A stretch of 35,479 nt of DNA from Simkaniaceae bacterium (GCA_028281675.1 JANQJL010000105.1:1-35479), one strand, 5' to 3'; counted from the stretch's first letter, positions 22,357 through 30,085 are shown. The notes: generated from the sequence alone by a model not told the origin. Made by a program: numbers and translations.

Positions 22357-22435
22357 GTATAAAAATTCAGAAAAAATGAACATGAGGGGCTTCTCATGTA
22401 TAAAAAAATGAAGAAAATGAACATAAGGAGAACCT

Positions 22436-22711
22436 ATGGGTAATTGGATTTTTATCGACGGGCGCTGGGTGAATTTTAGTACAATTGGTCAGGTCTGGAC
22501 AACTAATCAATCTTTTTCTGAGGAAGGGCCGTGGGAAATATGGGCCGAAAGTCCAGGAAAAGATGGAGAGGTTTTTAAATTATTTGAGGAAGCCTTCGAT
22601 ACCCATGAAGCAGCTCAAGAATTTTTGGATGAACTTATAGTTCAAAATGAACTCTCCTTAAAAATCATGAAGAAGAACGAGAAAGAGTTGAAAAAAGTGG
22701 GGAAAACATGA
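22436..22711 (+). CDS. WRYVDDEWINF-family small protein, copy 2
   Basis: 91 residues, ribosome site AAGGAG. NWIFIDGRWVNFSTIGQVW, EGPWEIWAESPGKDGEVF and KLFEEAFDTHEAAQEFLDEL align with 20569-20832. The C-terminal tail is a Lys-rich helix not shared with copy 1. First gene after the repeat block, overlapping the next by four bases. Function unknown. Confidence 0.65.
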   Translation: MGNWIFIDGRWVNFSTIGQVWTTNQSFSEEGPWEIWAESPGKDGEVFKLFEEAFDTHEAAQEFLDELIVQNELSLKIMKKNEKELKKVGKT

Positions 22712-23052
22712 CAATAGAATGGTTAGATGAAGAAGATGAAGAAATAGTGGAACTTTTAAAGGAGATGGAGGGAAAAGAAGTAGAACTCTTGAACCAAGGA
22801 GGCGCTATGCTCCACGAGTTTCATGGATGTATTTTAAGAAAGATTGATACAAGGTTTTCTCACTGGAAAAGGCTGGCGGTTTCTATCTCTATTCTAGAGG
22901 AGCTTTTTTCGGTCTATTTAGCCATTGCTCTCCGCAGGAGCGAGCCATTCGGGCTGCAAACAGATATCCAAAAGTGGATAGAAATTCATAGGGAGACCTT
23001 GTTAAAAGCTTATGAAAAAGAGGGAGAGAAGATCTCTAAAGAAAAGTCATAA
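22708..23052 (+). CDS. small early protein, unknown
   Basis: 114 residues at an ATGA overlap. Acidic N-terminus (EWLDEEDEEIVELLKEMEGK), then a longer helical part (LAVSISILEELFSVYLAIAL). The middle, AVSISILEELFSVYLAIALR then PFGLQTDIQKWIE, recalls the MKVD family of the minus operon (AISL..AP..LLAFQTI), so a distant relation is possible. Confidence 0.65.
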   Translation: MTIEWLDEEDEEIVELLKEMEGKEVELLNQGGAMLHEFHGCILRKIDTRFSHWKRLAVSISILEELFSVYLAIALRRSEPFGLQTDIQKWIEIHRETLLKAYEKEGEKISKEKS

Positions 23053-23117
23053 AAATATATTGTAAAAATATTTCAAAGATTTGATAGTGGGCTTCTTTTA
23101 CTCATCAAGGAGGTGTT

Positions 23118-23477
23118 ATGAGTCATCAAACTATAACCCGTTCTCCCGCTCCTCAACCAAACCCTAAATATCTCAGTGTCCCAGACCAAGAAAGAGCTGA
23201 TCATGAAGAGCGCGGGATCAATTCTTTTGAAACAACCAGCAGTTATCTAGACAGTGAAGAGTTTCGTAAGATAAAGAAAACCCAACGCATTTGGAACGCT
23301 TTTTTTAAATTGGTGGCTTTCCTTTTTCTTGCGTGGGCCGTTGCTTCCGCGCATGGGATGATATTTTCTAATACTTTTAGCAAAATGTGGGCCATTCAAG
23401 GAGGGGTGAGTGGGGTGATTGGACTTGTTGTGTTTTTATGGAAAGAGAGGCATAGTTATCAATATGGTTTGGATTAG
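23118..23477 (+). CDS. two-span membrane protein, unknown
   Basis: 119 residues, ribosome site AAGGAGG. A 58-residue hydrophilic N-terminus, then membrane segments at about 61-79 (AFFKLVAFLFLAWAVASA) and 92-108 (AIQGGVSGVIGLVVFLW), with a short charged end. Two spans and a small size are compatible with a holin, but the long N-terminal part is unusual for one. It may instead alter the host membrane early. The next gene is a single-span peptide. Confidence 0.7.
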   Translation: MSHQTITRSPAPQPNPKYLSVPDQERADHEERGINSFETTSSYLDSEEFRKIKKTQRIWNAFFKLVAFLFLAWAVASAHGMIFSNTFSKMWAIQGGVSGVIGLVVFLWKERHSYQYGLD

Positions 23478-23541
23478 CATTTTATTTGTAGGGGGAGTCT
23501 TAATCACTATGGAGATTTTGAAAAGAGGAGGCCATATATGA
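23464..23541 (+). CDS. 25-residue single-span membrane peptide
   Basis: A 26-codon frame that overlaps the previous gene by 14 bases and the next by four (ATGA), exactly filling the gap. Product MVWISILFVGGVLITMEILK then RGGHI: one hydrophobic span with positive residues at the end. Its tight coupling suggests a real gene. Possible partner of the two-span protein. Confidence 0.5.
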   Translation: MVWISILFVGGVLITMEILKRGGHI

Positions 23542-23759
23542 CGACCAAGTGGCTATACCTAGAACAGAGTAATGAGTTAATCAATTGTGATTTTATTACT
23601 TACATTAAATTTCTGGATTCTAACGGAGATTCTCTTGTGTTTGAGTTTTCAGATCGACCGGCCATTTCTTATAAATCTAAGAAATATAAGACTCGAAGTA
23701 CTTTTGAGGAAATTTTTTGTTTCCTAGAAACGAGCTATAATCATACATTGAGGTTATAA
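23538..23759 (+). CDS. small early protein, distant member of the WRYVDDEWINF group
   Basis: 73 residues, GAGGAGGCC ahead of the ATG. TTKWLYLEQSNELINCDFIT, then YIKFLDSNGDSLVFEFSD and TFEEIFCFLE. The order W-x-Y/F-strand, IN/VN motif, strand, final helix matches 20569 and 22436, but identity is low. Function unknown. Confidence 0.6.
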   Translation: MTTKWLYLEQSNELINCDFITYIKFLDSNGDSLVFEFSDRPAISYKSKKYKTRSTFEEIFCFLETSYNHTLRL

Positions 23760-24055
23760 TGACGATACACACACGAGAAGAGGATGAAGGCCCTCACCCT
23801 TATGTTGAAGAGGATACCGATATTCACCATTATTATGGAGAATGGGCATCTTATAATGATGAAAAAGAAAAAAAAGAAATACGCACGTATCTCGAATTAT
23901 GGAAAAAATATTTTTTGCGCAAGCTTCCTTCCACATTATCGTTTGTAGAAGAACAATGGATTGACGGGCCCACCGATCCCTACAGTCTGAATCTTCCTAC
24001 CTTGGGATTGAAAATAAAAATGAAGGGAATCCTTGAAGATGAGGAAGAAGAATAA
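23759..24055 (+). CDS. small acidic protein, unknown
   Basis: 98 residues at a TAATG overlap. Acidic and His/Tyr-rich start (EEDEGPHPYVEEDTDIHHYY), then a helix (KKEIRTYLELWKKYFLRKL), and an acidic end. No family recognised. Confidence 0.6.
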   Translation: MTIHTREEDEGPHPYVEEDTDIHHYYGEWASYNDEKEKKEIRTYLELWKKYFLRKLPSTLSFVEEQWIDGPTDPYSLNLPTLGLKIKMKGILEDEEEE

Positions 24056-24301
24056 ATGGTTTTAAAAAAACACCAGTCCCCTTCAGGGGGGCTATCAGAG
24101 GCAGGCAGAAAATATTATAAACGGACTACAGGAGCCAATCTCAAAAAACCTGTAACGGGCAAAGTAAAAGCGGGGGGTAAGGCTTCTAAAAGACGCAAGA
24201 GCTTTTGTGCACGAATGTCAGGAGTAAAAGGCCCTCTCAAAGACACCAAAGGAAGACCCACGCGAAAAGCTCTTGCTTTAAGAAAATGGAAATGTCCATG
24301 A
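24056..24301 (+). CDS. DUF6321-like small basic protein
   Basis: 81 residues. GGLSEAGRKYYKRTTGANLK, the block KPVTGKVKAGGKASKRRKSF, CARMSGVKGPLKDTKGRPTR and KALALRKWKC are a highly conserved series that I recognise from a widespread small basic domain in phages and large algal viruses (DUF6321 in Pfam). About one third of residues are Lys or Arg. The role is not known; nucleic-acid binding or virion packaging is possible. It abuts the previous gene and overlaps the next (ATGA). Confidence 0.8.
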   Translation: MVLKKHQSPSGGLSEAGRKYYKRTTGANLKKPVTGKVKAGGKASKRRKSFCARMSGVKGPLKDTKGRPTRKALALRKWKCP

Positions 24302-24552
24302 AGTGGATCAAAGTTAAAGAGAAGCTCCCTGAAAAAACAGGCCTCTATCTTTGTGTGATTACTTTTGATCGAGAGGGGCTCGGACTTCCTGAAGATAGTG
24401 AGTTTGTCCTTGAGCCCCCTCAAGATTATCTTATTTGCGAGTTTTTCAATGAGAATGACAACTATTTTCATCATCGGTATTTTGGATATAAGGTCACTCA
24501 TTGGATGCCTTTAGAGCCTCTCCCAGATGCTTCTTTTCCATGTTATGCTTGA
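24298..24552 (+). CDS. DUF551-like protein
   Basis: 84 residues starting MKWIKVKEKLPEKTGLYLCV, with HWMPLEPLPDAS near the end. WI.V.E.LPE...YL.....(46 residues)...THWMPLPEPP is the DUF551 pattern, common in phage and prophage early genes, function unknown. I chose 24298 (ATGA overlap); an earlier in-frame ATG lies inside the previous gene. Last gene of the early operon. Confidence 0.8.
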   Translation: MKWIKVKEKLPEKTGLYLCVITFDREGLGLPEDSEFVLEPPQDYLICEFFNENDNYFHHRYFGYKVTHWMPLEPLPDASFPCYA

Positions 24553-24650
24553 AGAAAAATCTTCTCTTCAAGTAAAAGGAAAGAACATACTCCTCATGGT
24601 TAAATGATCGTTTTCATTTTCATTTAATTTTGTAGTTATTATTCATCGCG

Positions 24651-24672
24651 ACGCCCTTCGGGGCGTTTTTTT
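24651..24672 (+). terminator. intrinsic terminator of the plus early operon
   Basis: ACGCCC TTCG GGGCGT followed by seven T. Same hairpin as 7822-7843. Another hairpin (CTTGAAGA / TCTTCAAG, 24548-24572) lies just after the last gene, with no T-run. Confidence 0.9.
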
Positions 24673-24673
24673 A

Positions 24674-24702
24674 TTGCGGCACATTTCAAAAATCTTTATA
24701 TA
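24674..24702 (+). promoter_or_regulatory. promoter of the RusA-packaging operon
   Basis: TTGCGG, 17 bases, TATATA at 24697-24702, directly after the terminator. The start point would be near 24708-24710, at the second ATG of the RusA gene, so the mRNA may have almost no leader. Confidence 0.5.
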
Positions 24703-25217
24703 TGGAAATGTGTTCAGAAATATTTTTATGCATTCCTGGAAAGCCTATCGCTAAGAAAACCCATCGTGAAGAGGTTCGCGTAAATTGGGGAAAGAGAACC
24801 GTTAAAAGATGGAGGCGTTCTCCTCAAACTGAAGAAGTAGCCCAAACGAGGGCTCTTATGCAGGCCCAATATAAGGGAAAGCCTATAGACTACGGGGTTT
24901 TTATTTTATTTGAATTTTTTGTCCCTATCCCCGAGAAATGGACAAAAAAAATAAAAGAGAAGGCTTTGAGCGGGGAACTTTATCCTCTTGCGAAGCCCGA
25001 TAGCTCTAATTATGCAAAATATTATGAAGATTGTATGAAGGGGATTGTGATAGAGGATGATTGTAAAGCGGTATGGATATCGCCCTCCAAGCATTTTGCT
25101 AAAAACAATGATCCTAGAACAGAAATTTTAATTAAACCGTTTGATTATGAAACCTATACCCTATTTAAACACTATTTCGGACGAGAGTGTACACGAACTC
25201 AGGAAGAAGTTGCATGA
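24702..25217 (+). CDS. rusA: RusA-type Holliday junction resolvase
   Basis: 171 residues from 24702, or 169 from the ATG at 24708, which fits the promoter better. CIPGKPIAKKTHR is the family start. The block at 96-124 (LAKPDSSNYAKYYEDC then MKGIVIEDDCKAV) holds the acidic residues D100, D110 and D119/D120 of RusA (PD.DN..K...D.L.....DD..V). RusA cuts four-way junctions, here to resolve concatemers before packaging. E. coli RusA has 120 residues, and the extra 25 at the C-terminus overlap the next gene. No ribosome site is visible before either start. Confidence 0.88.
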   Translation: MEMCSEIFLCIPGKPIAKKTHREEVRVNWGKRTVKRWRRSPQTEEVAQTRALMQAQYKGKPIDYGVFILFEFFVPIPEKWTKKIKEKALSGELYPLAKPDSSNYAKYYEDCMKGIVIEDDCKAVWISPSKHFAKNNDPRTEILIKPFDYETYTLFKHYFGRECTRTQEEVA

Positions 25218-25572
25218 AGGCAAGTGCACCGAAGAAGAGAAAAGGTTGCTTGTTTTAGATATGGCTTATCATGGGTGTACCTGGAACGAGATTGGTACCC
25301 TCTTAGAGGTAAATCCCCGCACTATAGAGCGTAATTACAGAGATGTTATCAACATCGCTCAAAGCAAGTTTAAACATGATTTGCGTCGTTTACAGCTCAA
25401 GAGTGCTCGCGAGGGCAAAGGGAACTGTACCATGTTAATTTGGCTTGGAAAGCAATATCTTTCTCAACAAGAATCTCCGCAGATGGATGTGAAAAAGGAA
25501 CAATTTGATAAGTTCATTGAATGGATAGATGCGCAGACAGTCCCATCATCCCTCCCAGCTTTAAGCAAATAA
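25147..25572 (+). CDS. terminase small subunit-like DNA-binding protein
   Basis: 141 residues from the ATG at 25147, overlapping RusA by 71 bases. A TTG at 25210 with AGGAAG close ahead is an alternative (120 residues). Helix-turn-helix at about 41-66: MAYHGCTWNEIGTLLEVNPR then TIERNYRDV, followed by NIAQSKFKHDLRRLQLKSA and the TMLIWLGKQYLSQQ helix, a common run in small terminase subunits. It recognises viral DNA for packaging, with the large subunit gene starting inside its end. Position and domain plan support the call. Confidence 0.75.
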   Translation: MKPIPYLNTISDESVHELRKKLHEGKCTEEEKRLLVLDMAYHGCTWNEIGTLLEVNPRTIERNYRDVINIAQSKFKHDLRRLQLKSAREGKGNCTMLIWLGKQYLSQQESPQMDVKKEQFDKFIEWIDAQTVPSSLPALSK

Positions 25573-26831
25573 GAAGCATTCAAGAGAGCAATGCTCGCAT
25601 GAATCTCTGGGTAGGTTCAGTACGCTCAGGGAAAACCTGGGCTGCAAATGCACGTATAATCAAAGAAATCCGTTCCGATATTCTTGGCGAAGCGATGCTA
25701 CTCGGAACCTCCCGCGATGCTCTTCAAAGAAATGTCGTCACTCCTCTTTGTGAATTTATAGGCATTCCTACACCGGCGGATAGAGCCAATAAGATGGTTC
25801 TCTTCGACCGTGTGATTCATCTTTTAGGAGCTCCCGATGAAAGGGCACAGAGGGCGATTACAGGCTCTACATTGGCATTAGCGGGTATTGATGAGGGAAC
25901 TCTTATGCCCTATGGGCTTTTTAAAATGCTGCAATCCAGGCTCTCTAAAAAAGACGCTAAATGTTTTATCACTACAAACCCAGATAGCCCCTTCCATTGG
26001 CTTAAAAGAGAGATTATCGACAACAAAGAGATCGATGTGAAGGTTTTTAACTTTCGCCTCGAGGATAACCCTACTCTGGACCCCCAATTTGTAGAAAATA
26101 TTAAGAAGGAATATACCGGCATTTGGTATAAACGCTATATTCTCGGCCAGTGGGTATTAGCGGAAGGCGCGGTTTATGACTTTTTTGATGAAGATCTCCA
26201 CACGATTCTAGCGCCTCCTACTCGAGCGCGGGAATATATTGTAGGGATTGATTATGGAACTACTAACCCTTGTGTTTATGTCCTTATTGGAATTGATACC
26301 TCTCAATTCCCCAATATGTGGTGTGAAAAAGAATATATCTTCGATTCTTCTATTCAAAACCGCCAAAAAAGTGATAGTGAATACGCTGAAGATTTAGCCC
26401 ATTTTATAGACGGATACAATGTGACGGCAATTTATGTTGATCCATCTGCCGCTTCTTTTAAATTAGAATGCCGAAAAGCAGGGATTACCAATCTCTTTGA
26501 TGCTGAGAATGATGTGCTTAACGGCATTAGGTTTCAGACGCAACATTTACAAAATGGTAGCTATAAAATATGCAAAAATTGTACACGTACAATAGAAGAG
26601 TATGGAAACTATTTGTGGGATATTAAAGCTGCCAAAAATGGAGTGGAACGCCCTTTAAAATTGCATGATCATACTAAGGATGCGGAACGCTATGCACTAT
26701 TTACTCATCTATTTAACCGATCTCCCGAACGACTACACCCTGAACAAATCGACCAGTGGCATGCAGAAGGTCAAGGATATGATTCTGCTAATCTCCCTCC
26801 CTTTTTTAGAGGTTCTCCATACCTTTCTTAA
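25521..26831 (+). CDS. terL: terminase large subunit (packaging ATPase-nuclease)
   Basis: 436 residues. Walker A GSVRSGKT at 32-39, Walker B region LALAGIDEGTLM, coupling motif FITTNPDSPFHW, then the RNase H-like nuclease with D in GIDYGTTNPCVYV, VDPSAASFKLEC and HDHTKDAERYAL. The layout matches the PBSX-type Terminase_3/6 family, of normal length. It pumps DNA into the prohead and cuts it; headful cutting would explain the circular map. Starts 52 bases inside the small-subunit frame. Confidence 0.93.
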   Translation: MDRCADSPIIPPSFKQIRSIQESNARMNLWVGSVRSGKTWAANARIIKEIRSDILGEAMLLGTSRDALQRNVVTPLCEFIGIPTPADRANKMVLFDRVIHLLGAPDERAQRAITGSTLALAGIDEGTLMPYGLFKMLQSRLSKKDAKCFITTNPDSPFHWLKREIIDNKEIDVKVFNFRLEDNPTLDPQFVENIKKEYTGIWYKRYILGQWVLAEGAVYDFFDEDLHTILAPPTRAREYIVGIDYGTTNPCVYVLIGIDTSQFPNMWCEKEYIFDSSIQNRQKSDSEYAEDLAHFIDGYNVTAIYVDPSAASFKLECRKAGITNLFDAENDVLNGIRFQTQHLQNGSYKICKNCTRTIEEYGNYLWDIKAAKNGVERPLKLHDHTKDAERYALFTHLFNRSPERLHPEQIDQWHAEGQGYDSANLPPFFRGSPYLS

Positions 26832-26855
26832 TTGAATTTTAACAAAGGAGTTTAA

Positions 26856-27410
26856 ATGTGTAGCAATGTTCTTTTTCTTACGAATACGCTTACCCAAAAA
26901 AAACTGTGCCTATCTGTGTGTTGGGAAGGGATATGGGTTCCGATGGAAGATATGCAGAAGAGGTATGATCAGTTTTTAGAAGAGCAGCGCCGAGAAAATC
27001 CCGAAAGCTCTTTGAAATCGTGTGTTTTAGATTATGAGCATCCCTTTTCCTTCACCACTAAAAGCTATCAAGAAAATTATTTACGTAGAAAATTTAAAGA
27101 GGCTTCTCTAAAGTCGGCCGAGGGATTGGAATCCCAAACTCAAAAACAGGAGTTAATGATGAATTTTCAACAAGCGACCTTAGCGGCAAAAGCGGGAGCG
27201 CGTCTTACACGTCCCTCGTGGGAACCCAATATGTATATGTGGTGGGATGGAAGTTATTTTGTCCATTCTCATCCCTATTTTCCTTTTCAACCCAAATCTC
27301 CTTCTCTTGCGGGCTACTTCTATGTTGTCGAAAAAGATGACGCGGAAGCTAATGACTGGAAAATTGTAGCCCCCGATCCTAAAATTTCAACTCAATCTCT
27401 TTCTTCTTAA
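26856..27410 (+). CDS. Tad2-like (DUF2829) anti-defence candidate with N-terminal extension
   Basis: 184 residues, ribosome site AAAGGAG. Residues 102-173 match DUF2829/Tad2: MNFQQATLAAKAGARLTRPS, W122, MYMWWDG, GYFYVV and DDAEANDWKIV (family: F..Al...k.Gk...R.gW....mY......D..A.DW.vv). Phage Tad2 proteins bind the Thoeris signal gcADPR and block that defence; whether this one does is inference. The first 100 residues match nothing I know. AGGAG six bases before M102 could start a separate 83-residue domain-only product at 27159. Placed between terminase and portal. Confidence 0.7.
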   Translation: MCSNVLFLTNTLTQKKLCLSVCWEGIWVPMEDMQKRYDQFLEEQRRENPESSLKSCVLDYEHPFSFTTKSYQENYLRRKFKEASLKSAEGLESQTQKQELMMNFQQATLAAKAGARLTRPSWEPNMYMWWDGSYFVHSHPYFPFQPKSPSLAGYFYVVEKDDAEANDWKIVAPDPKISTQSLSS

Positions 27411-27416
27411 AAAAAT

Positions 27417-27436
27417 CCCCCTGCTTCGGCAGGGGG
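27417..27436 (-). terminator. very strong UUCG stem-loop between the packaging and portal genes
   Basis: CCCCCTGC TTCG GCAGGGGG, 8-bp stem with a C(UUCG)G loop. The flanking run of A is upstream on the plus strand, so the terminator form (one A, then TTTTTTT) is on the minus strand. On plus-strand RNA it would be a stable block with no U-tract. Confidence 0.6.
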
Positions 27437-27561
27437 TCAACAAAATAAGGACGGGATGCTTTTGTTATAAAACAACCCTCCATACATCTCAACCCCTTTT
27501 CTTTCAGTTGATCCTTTTGCATTAATGCGTTAATGTAAAGTAAATATTTTATTTTACAGCT

Positions 27562-29619
27562 ATGACGCTTTTTCCTCAGCTAGACCTTAATTACTACATT
27601 CCTCAAGACGATAAGAACCTTCTAGAAATGATGGATCGTGCTTATACTGAGGCGATTACTATTAACCAAAGCTTTTGGGCTGAATCTGATATAGATGTTA
27701 GATTCAGAGAAGGAGATCAAACGCTTTGGAACGATATTTACGGCAATTTACCCGCTTTTCGTCGACGCCAATTCAATTTCAATAGGATTCGGCGCGTTTG
27801 TAATATGATTACCGGCTTTCAAAGAAGGCATCGGAAATCTATCACGGTAGTTCCTAGGGAGAATTCGGATAATGTAACCGCGTCTCAACTTACGAAGTTG
27901 ATGTTTTGGGCTCTCCAAGAGAGTAATGGCTTAGAAGTTTTATCGGATTGCTTTGATGGAGCCGTTACAACAGGCTTAAATCTCCTCAATATTTGGTGGG
28001 ACTGGCGCGAAGATCCCGTCAATGGCTCTCCCAGGATAGATAAAGTCGCCTATAATTCCTTTCTCATCGATCCCTTTTTCCGAAAACATGACCTTTCGGA
28101 TTGTAATTTTGTTTGGCAACGGCGCTATTATACCAAAAAAGAGGTGATGTCCTTACTTCCCCATAAAAAAGAAGAGATTGAAGGGCTTTTCGCGGGAGGA
28201 TATCGAGATGGTAAATTCCAATATCTTCCCGAATCTTACCAATACGGCATGCGAAACCTTATGACCTACGATGAATATTGGTATCGGGACTATCGTGAAC
28301 AGAAGCTTCTTGTAGATACCACGAATGGAAGCACTTTAGAATGGAAAGGAGAGGAGAAAAATCTTGAAGAATTCCTTTCTCAAAACCCTGAGATAGATGT
28401 TATAACCCATCAAATCCCCACAGTTAGGCTTGGGATTGTAGTTCAAGGACGGGTGATGTATGAAGGACCTAATCCCCTAGGCATTGATCGTTACCCGTTC
28501 GTTCCGGTTTTTTGTTATTTTAACCCTGATATGCCCTATTTTCCCTGGCGAATTCAAGGGGTAGTAAGAGGGATTCGGGATGCTCAATATCTCTATAACC
28601 GACGTAAAGTCATTGAGCTCGATATTCTTGAATCTCAGGTTAACTCAGGAATCAAATATAAAGAAGATAGTTTAGTCAATCCTAAAGACATTTATCTTCA
28701 AGGTCAAGGAAGAGGCTTAGCTCTTAAGCGCGAAGCCGATATGAATGATGTTCAACCGATTCCTCCTCCCCAAATTCCTCCTTCTATTCTTCAACTCTCT
28801 GAAATTTTAGGACGGGAGATATCAGAAATTTCCGGTGTAAATGAGGAGCTTTTAGGCAGTGCCGAGGATGATAAAGCGGGAATTTTATCGATGCTGCGTC
28901 AATCGGCCGGCCTCACCACTCTTCAACTTCCCTATGATGAGCTAGATTATTCTCAAAAACTCTGCGGACAGATTTTGATGGAAATTTTCCAAGCTAATTT
29001 CACCCCAGGTAAAGTGCAAAGAATCATCGGAGAAACTCCCACTTCTGAATTTTTTAACAAGAATTTTGGAAAATATGACTGTGTTGTAGAAGAGGGCCTC
29101 AATACTTCTACTCAGCGGCAGCTTCAATTTGCTCAATTGCTCCATTTACGAGAAACAGGCGTCCCAGTACCTGCGTCTGTTCTTATTGAAAACTCTACAC
29201 TTACAAATAAAGAGCAGCTCGTAGAAGCAATCAGCCAAGAACAGAAACAGCAAGAACAGCTTCAAAACCAGCAAATGCAAATGCAGATTGAACTTTTGAA
29301 AGCTCAAATTGAGAAATTACAATCCTCAGCCGTAGCGGATGCAGGGCTTGGCATGGAAAGAGCCTCTCGGGTTCAAGAAAACCAAGCTTTAGCGGTGGAA
29401 AGAATGGCCGAAGCTCAAAAAGACCGTCAACTCGGCGCCCTTCATATTGCTTCTGCTTTAAAAGATCTCGATTCTGTAGATCTCGATAATCTACAAAAGC
29501 TCTGGACAATTCTAGAAGCCGTTAAAGCCTCTCAAAAACAAGAAGAAATTGTGGAAGAAAGAGCCGTTACGGGGATTTCTCCTACCGAAACAGTTGAAGA
29601 AATAGAAGAAAACATATAA
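27562..29619 (+). CDS. portal protein, P22 type
   Basis: 685 residues, near P22 gp1 (725). FRREGDQ-type start (RFREGDQTLWNDIYGNLPAF), FNRIRRVCNMITGFQRRHRK then SITVVPRE, the NIWWDWREDP strand, DPFF...DLSDCNFVWQRRYYTK, a YPFVPVFCYF segment, then the long C-terminal helix (about 560-670) rich in Gln and Glu (QEQLQNQQMQMQIELLKAQI) that forms the barrel in P22. It makes the dodecameric DNA channel at one vertex and binds terminase and gp4. There is no ribosome site upstream, only TTTTACAGCT, which is unusual here. Confidence 0.9.
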   Translation: MTLFPQLDLNYYIPQDDKNLLEMMDRAYTEAITINQSFWAESDIDVRFREGDQTLWNDIYGNLPAFRRRQFNFNRIRRVCNMITGFQRRHRKSITVVPRENSDNVTASQLTKLMFWALQESNGLEVLSDCFDGAVTTGLNLLNIWWDWREDPVNGSPRIDKVAYNSFLIDPFFRKHDLSDCNFVWQRRYYTKKEVMSLLPHKKEEIEGLFAGGYRDGKFQYLPESYQYGMRNLMTYDEYWYRDYREQKLLVDTTNGSTLEWKGEEKNLEEFLSQNPEIDVITHQIPTVRLGIVVQGRVMYEGPNPLGIDRYPFVPVFCYFNPDMPYFPWRIQGVVRGIRDAQYLYNRRKVIELDILESQVNSGIKYKEDSLVNPKDIYLQGQGRGLALKREADMNDVQPIPPPQIPPSILQLSEILGREISEISGVNEELLGSAEDDKAGILSMLRQSAGLTTLQLPYDELDYSQKLCGQILMEIFQANFTPGKVQRIIGETPTSEFFNKNFGKYDCVVEEGLNTSTQRQLQFAQLLHLRETGVPVPASVLIENSTLTNKEQLVEAISQEQKQQEQLQNQQMQMQIELLKAQIEKLQSSAVADAGLGMERASRVQENQALAVERMAEAQKDRQLGALHIASALKDLDSVDLDNLQKLWTILEAVKASQKQEEIVEERAVTGISPTETVEEIEENI

Positions 29620-29674
29620 AAATAATTTTAAGCAGGTATGCTTTACCTTAACAGCAACTCCAAGGAGGAGAAAA

Positions 29675-30085
29675 ATGGCTAGACACTATAGACAAACAAG
29701 GCGCGATCGGGAACACGAATCTCGAGGAATGCGTCGCTATGAAAGACGGCATCACCGTCGTCATCACCATCGAGAACATCATGCAAGAGTGCGTCATCAC
29801 GGAAGACATCATGATCATCATCACTATGATGAAATGATGATGCCCCACGATGCTTCGGAGCATATGGGAGAAGAAACCCAACTCTATCATATGGGAAGGG
29901 CTTATTACGGACCTGGATATGGTCATCCTTCTAACTTGCCGCCTCATGTGGATATGAAACACTATCCTAAAGAGAAAGAGTATTTGGATAACTACGATTA
30001 TCCAGACACCCTTCGAGAGATTGATGGGGATGAAGAACATAATATGGATAATTTGGAGCGTCAGCCTCCAAGTTCGATGTATTAA
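29675..30085 (+). CDS. His/Arg-rich small protein, motif relative of the next gene
   Basis: 136 residues, ribosome site AAGGAGG. The first 60 residues are dominated by His and Arg (RRYERRHHRRHHHREHHARV), with RQTRRDREHESRGMRR at the start. The C-terminal half is acidic and Tyr/Pro-rich (EEHNMDNLERQPPSSMY). A metal- or nucleic-acid-binding role is possible. The minus strand also has a long open frame here, but that is a consequence of the repeated CAT/CGT codons. Confidence 0.7.
   Translation: MARHYRQTRRDREHESRGMRRYERRHHRRHHHREHHARVRHHGRHHDHHHYDEMMMPHDASEHMGEETQLYHMGRAYYGPGYGHPSNLPPHVDMKHYPKEKEYLDNYDYPDTLREIDGDEEHNMDNLERQPPSSMY

Larger units (their letters stand above)
21917..22435. other. 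519-bp non-coding block with iterons and inverted repeats
   Basis: The longest gene-poor stretch of the genome. It holds two CTACCAA repeat clusters, a 14-bp inverted repeat, a minus-strand promoter and terminator, and a hairpin (CATGAG / CTCATG, 22382-22399) before the next gene. A 54-codon frame at 22122-22286 exists but looks non-coding. The layout suggests a replication, partition or control site. Confidence 0.6.

Noticed and set aside
29648-30040. 130-codon open frame on the minus strand opposite the His-rich gene
   Set aside because: It is the mirror of CAT/CGT-rich codons (giving Met/Ser/Val-rich sequence), lacks a ribosome site, and the plus gene has an AAGGAGG site.
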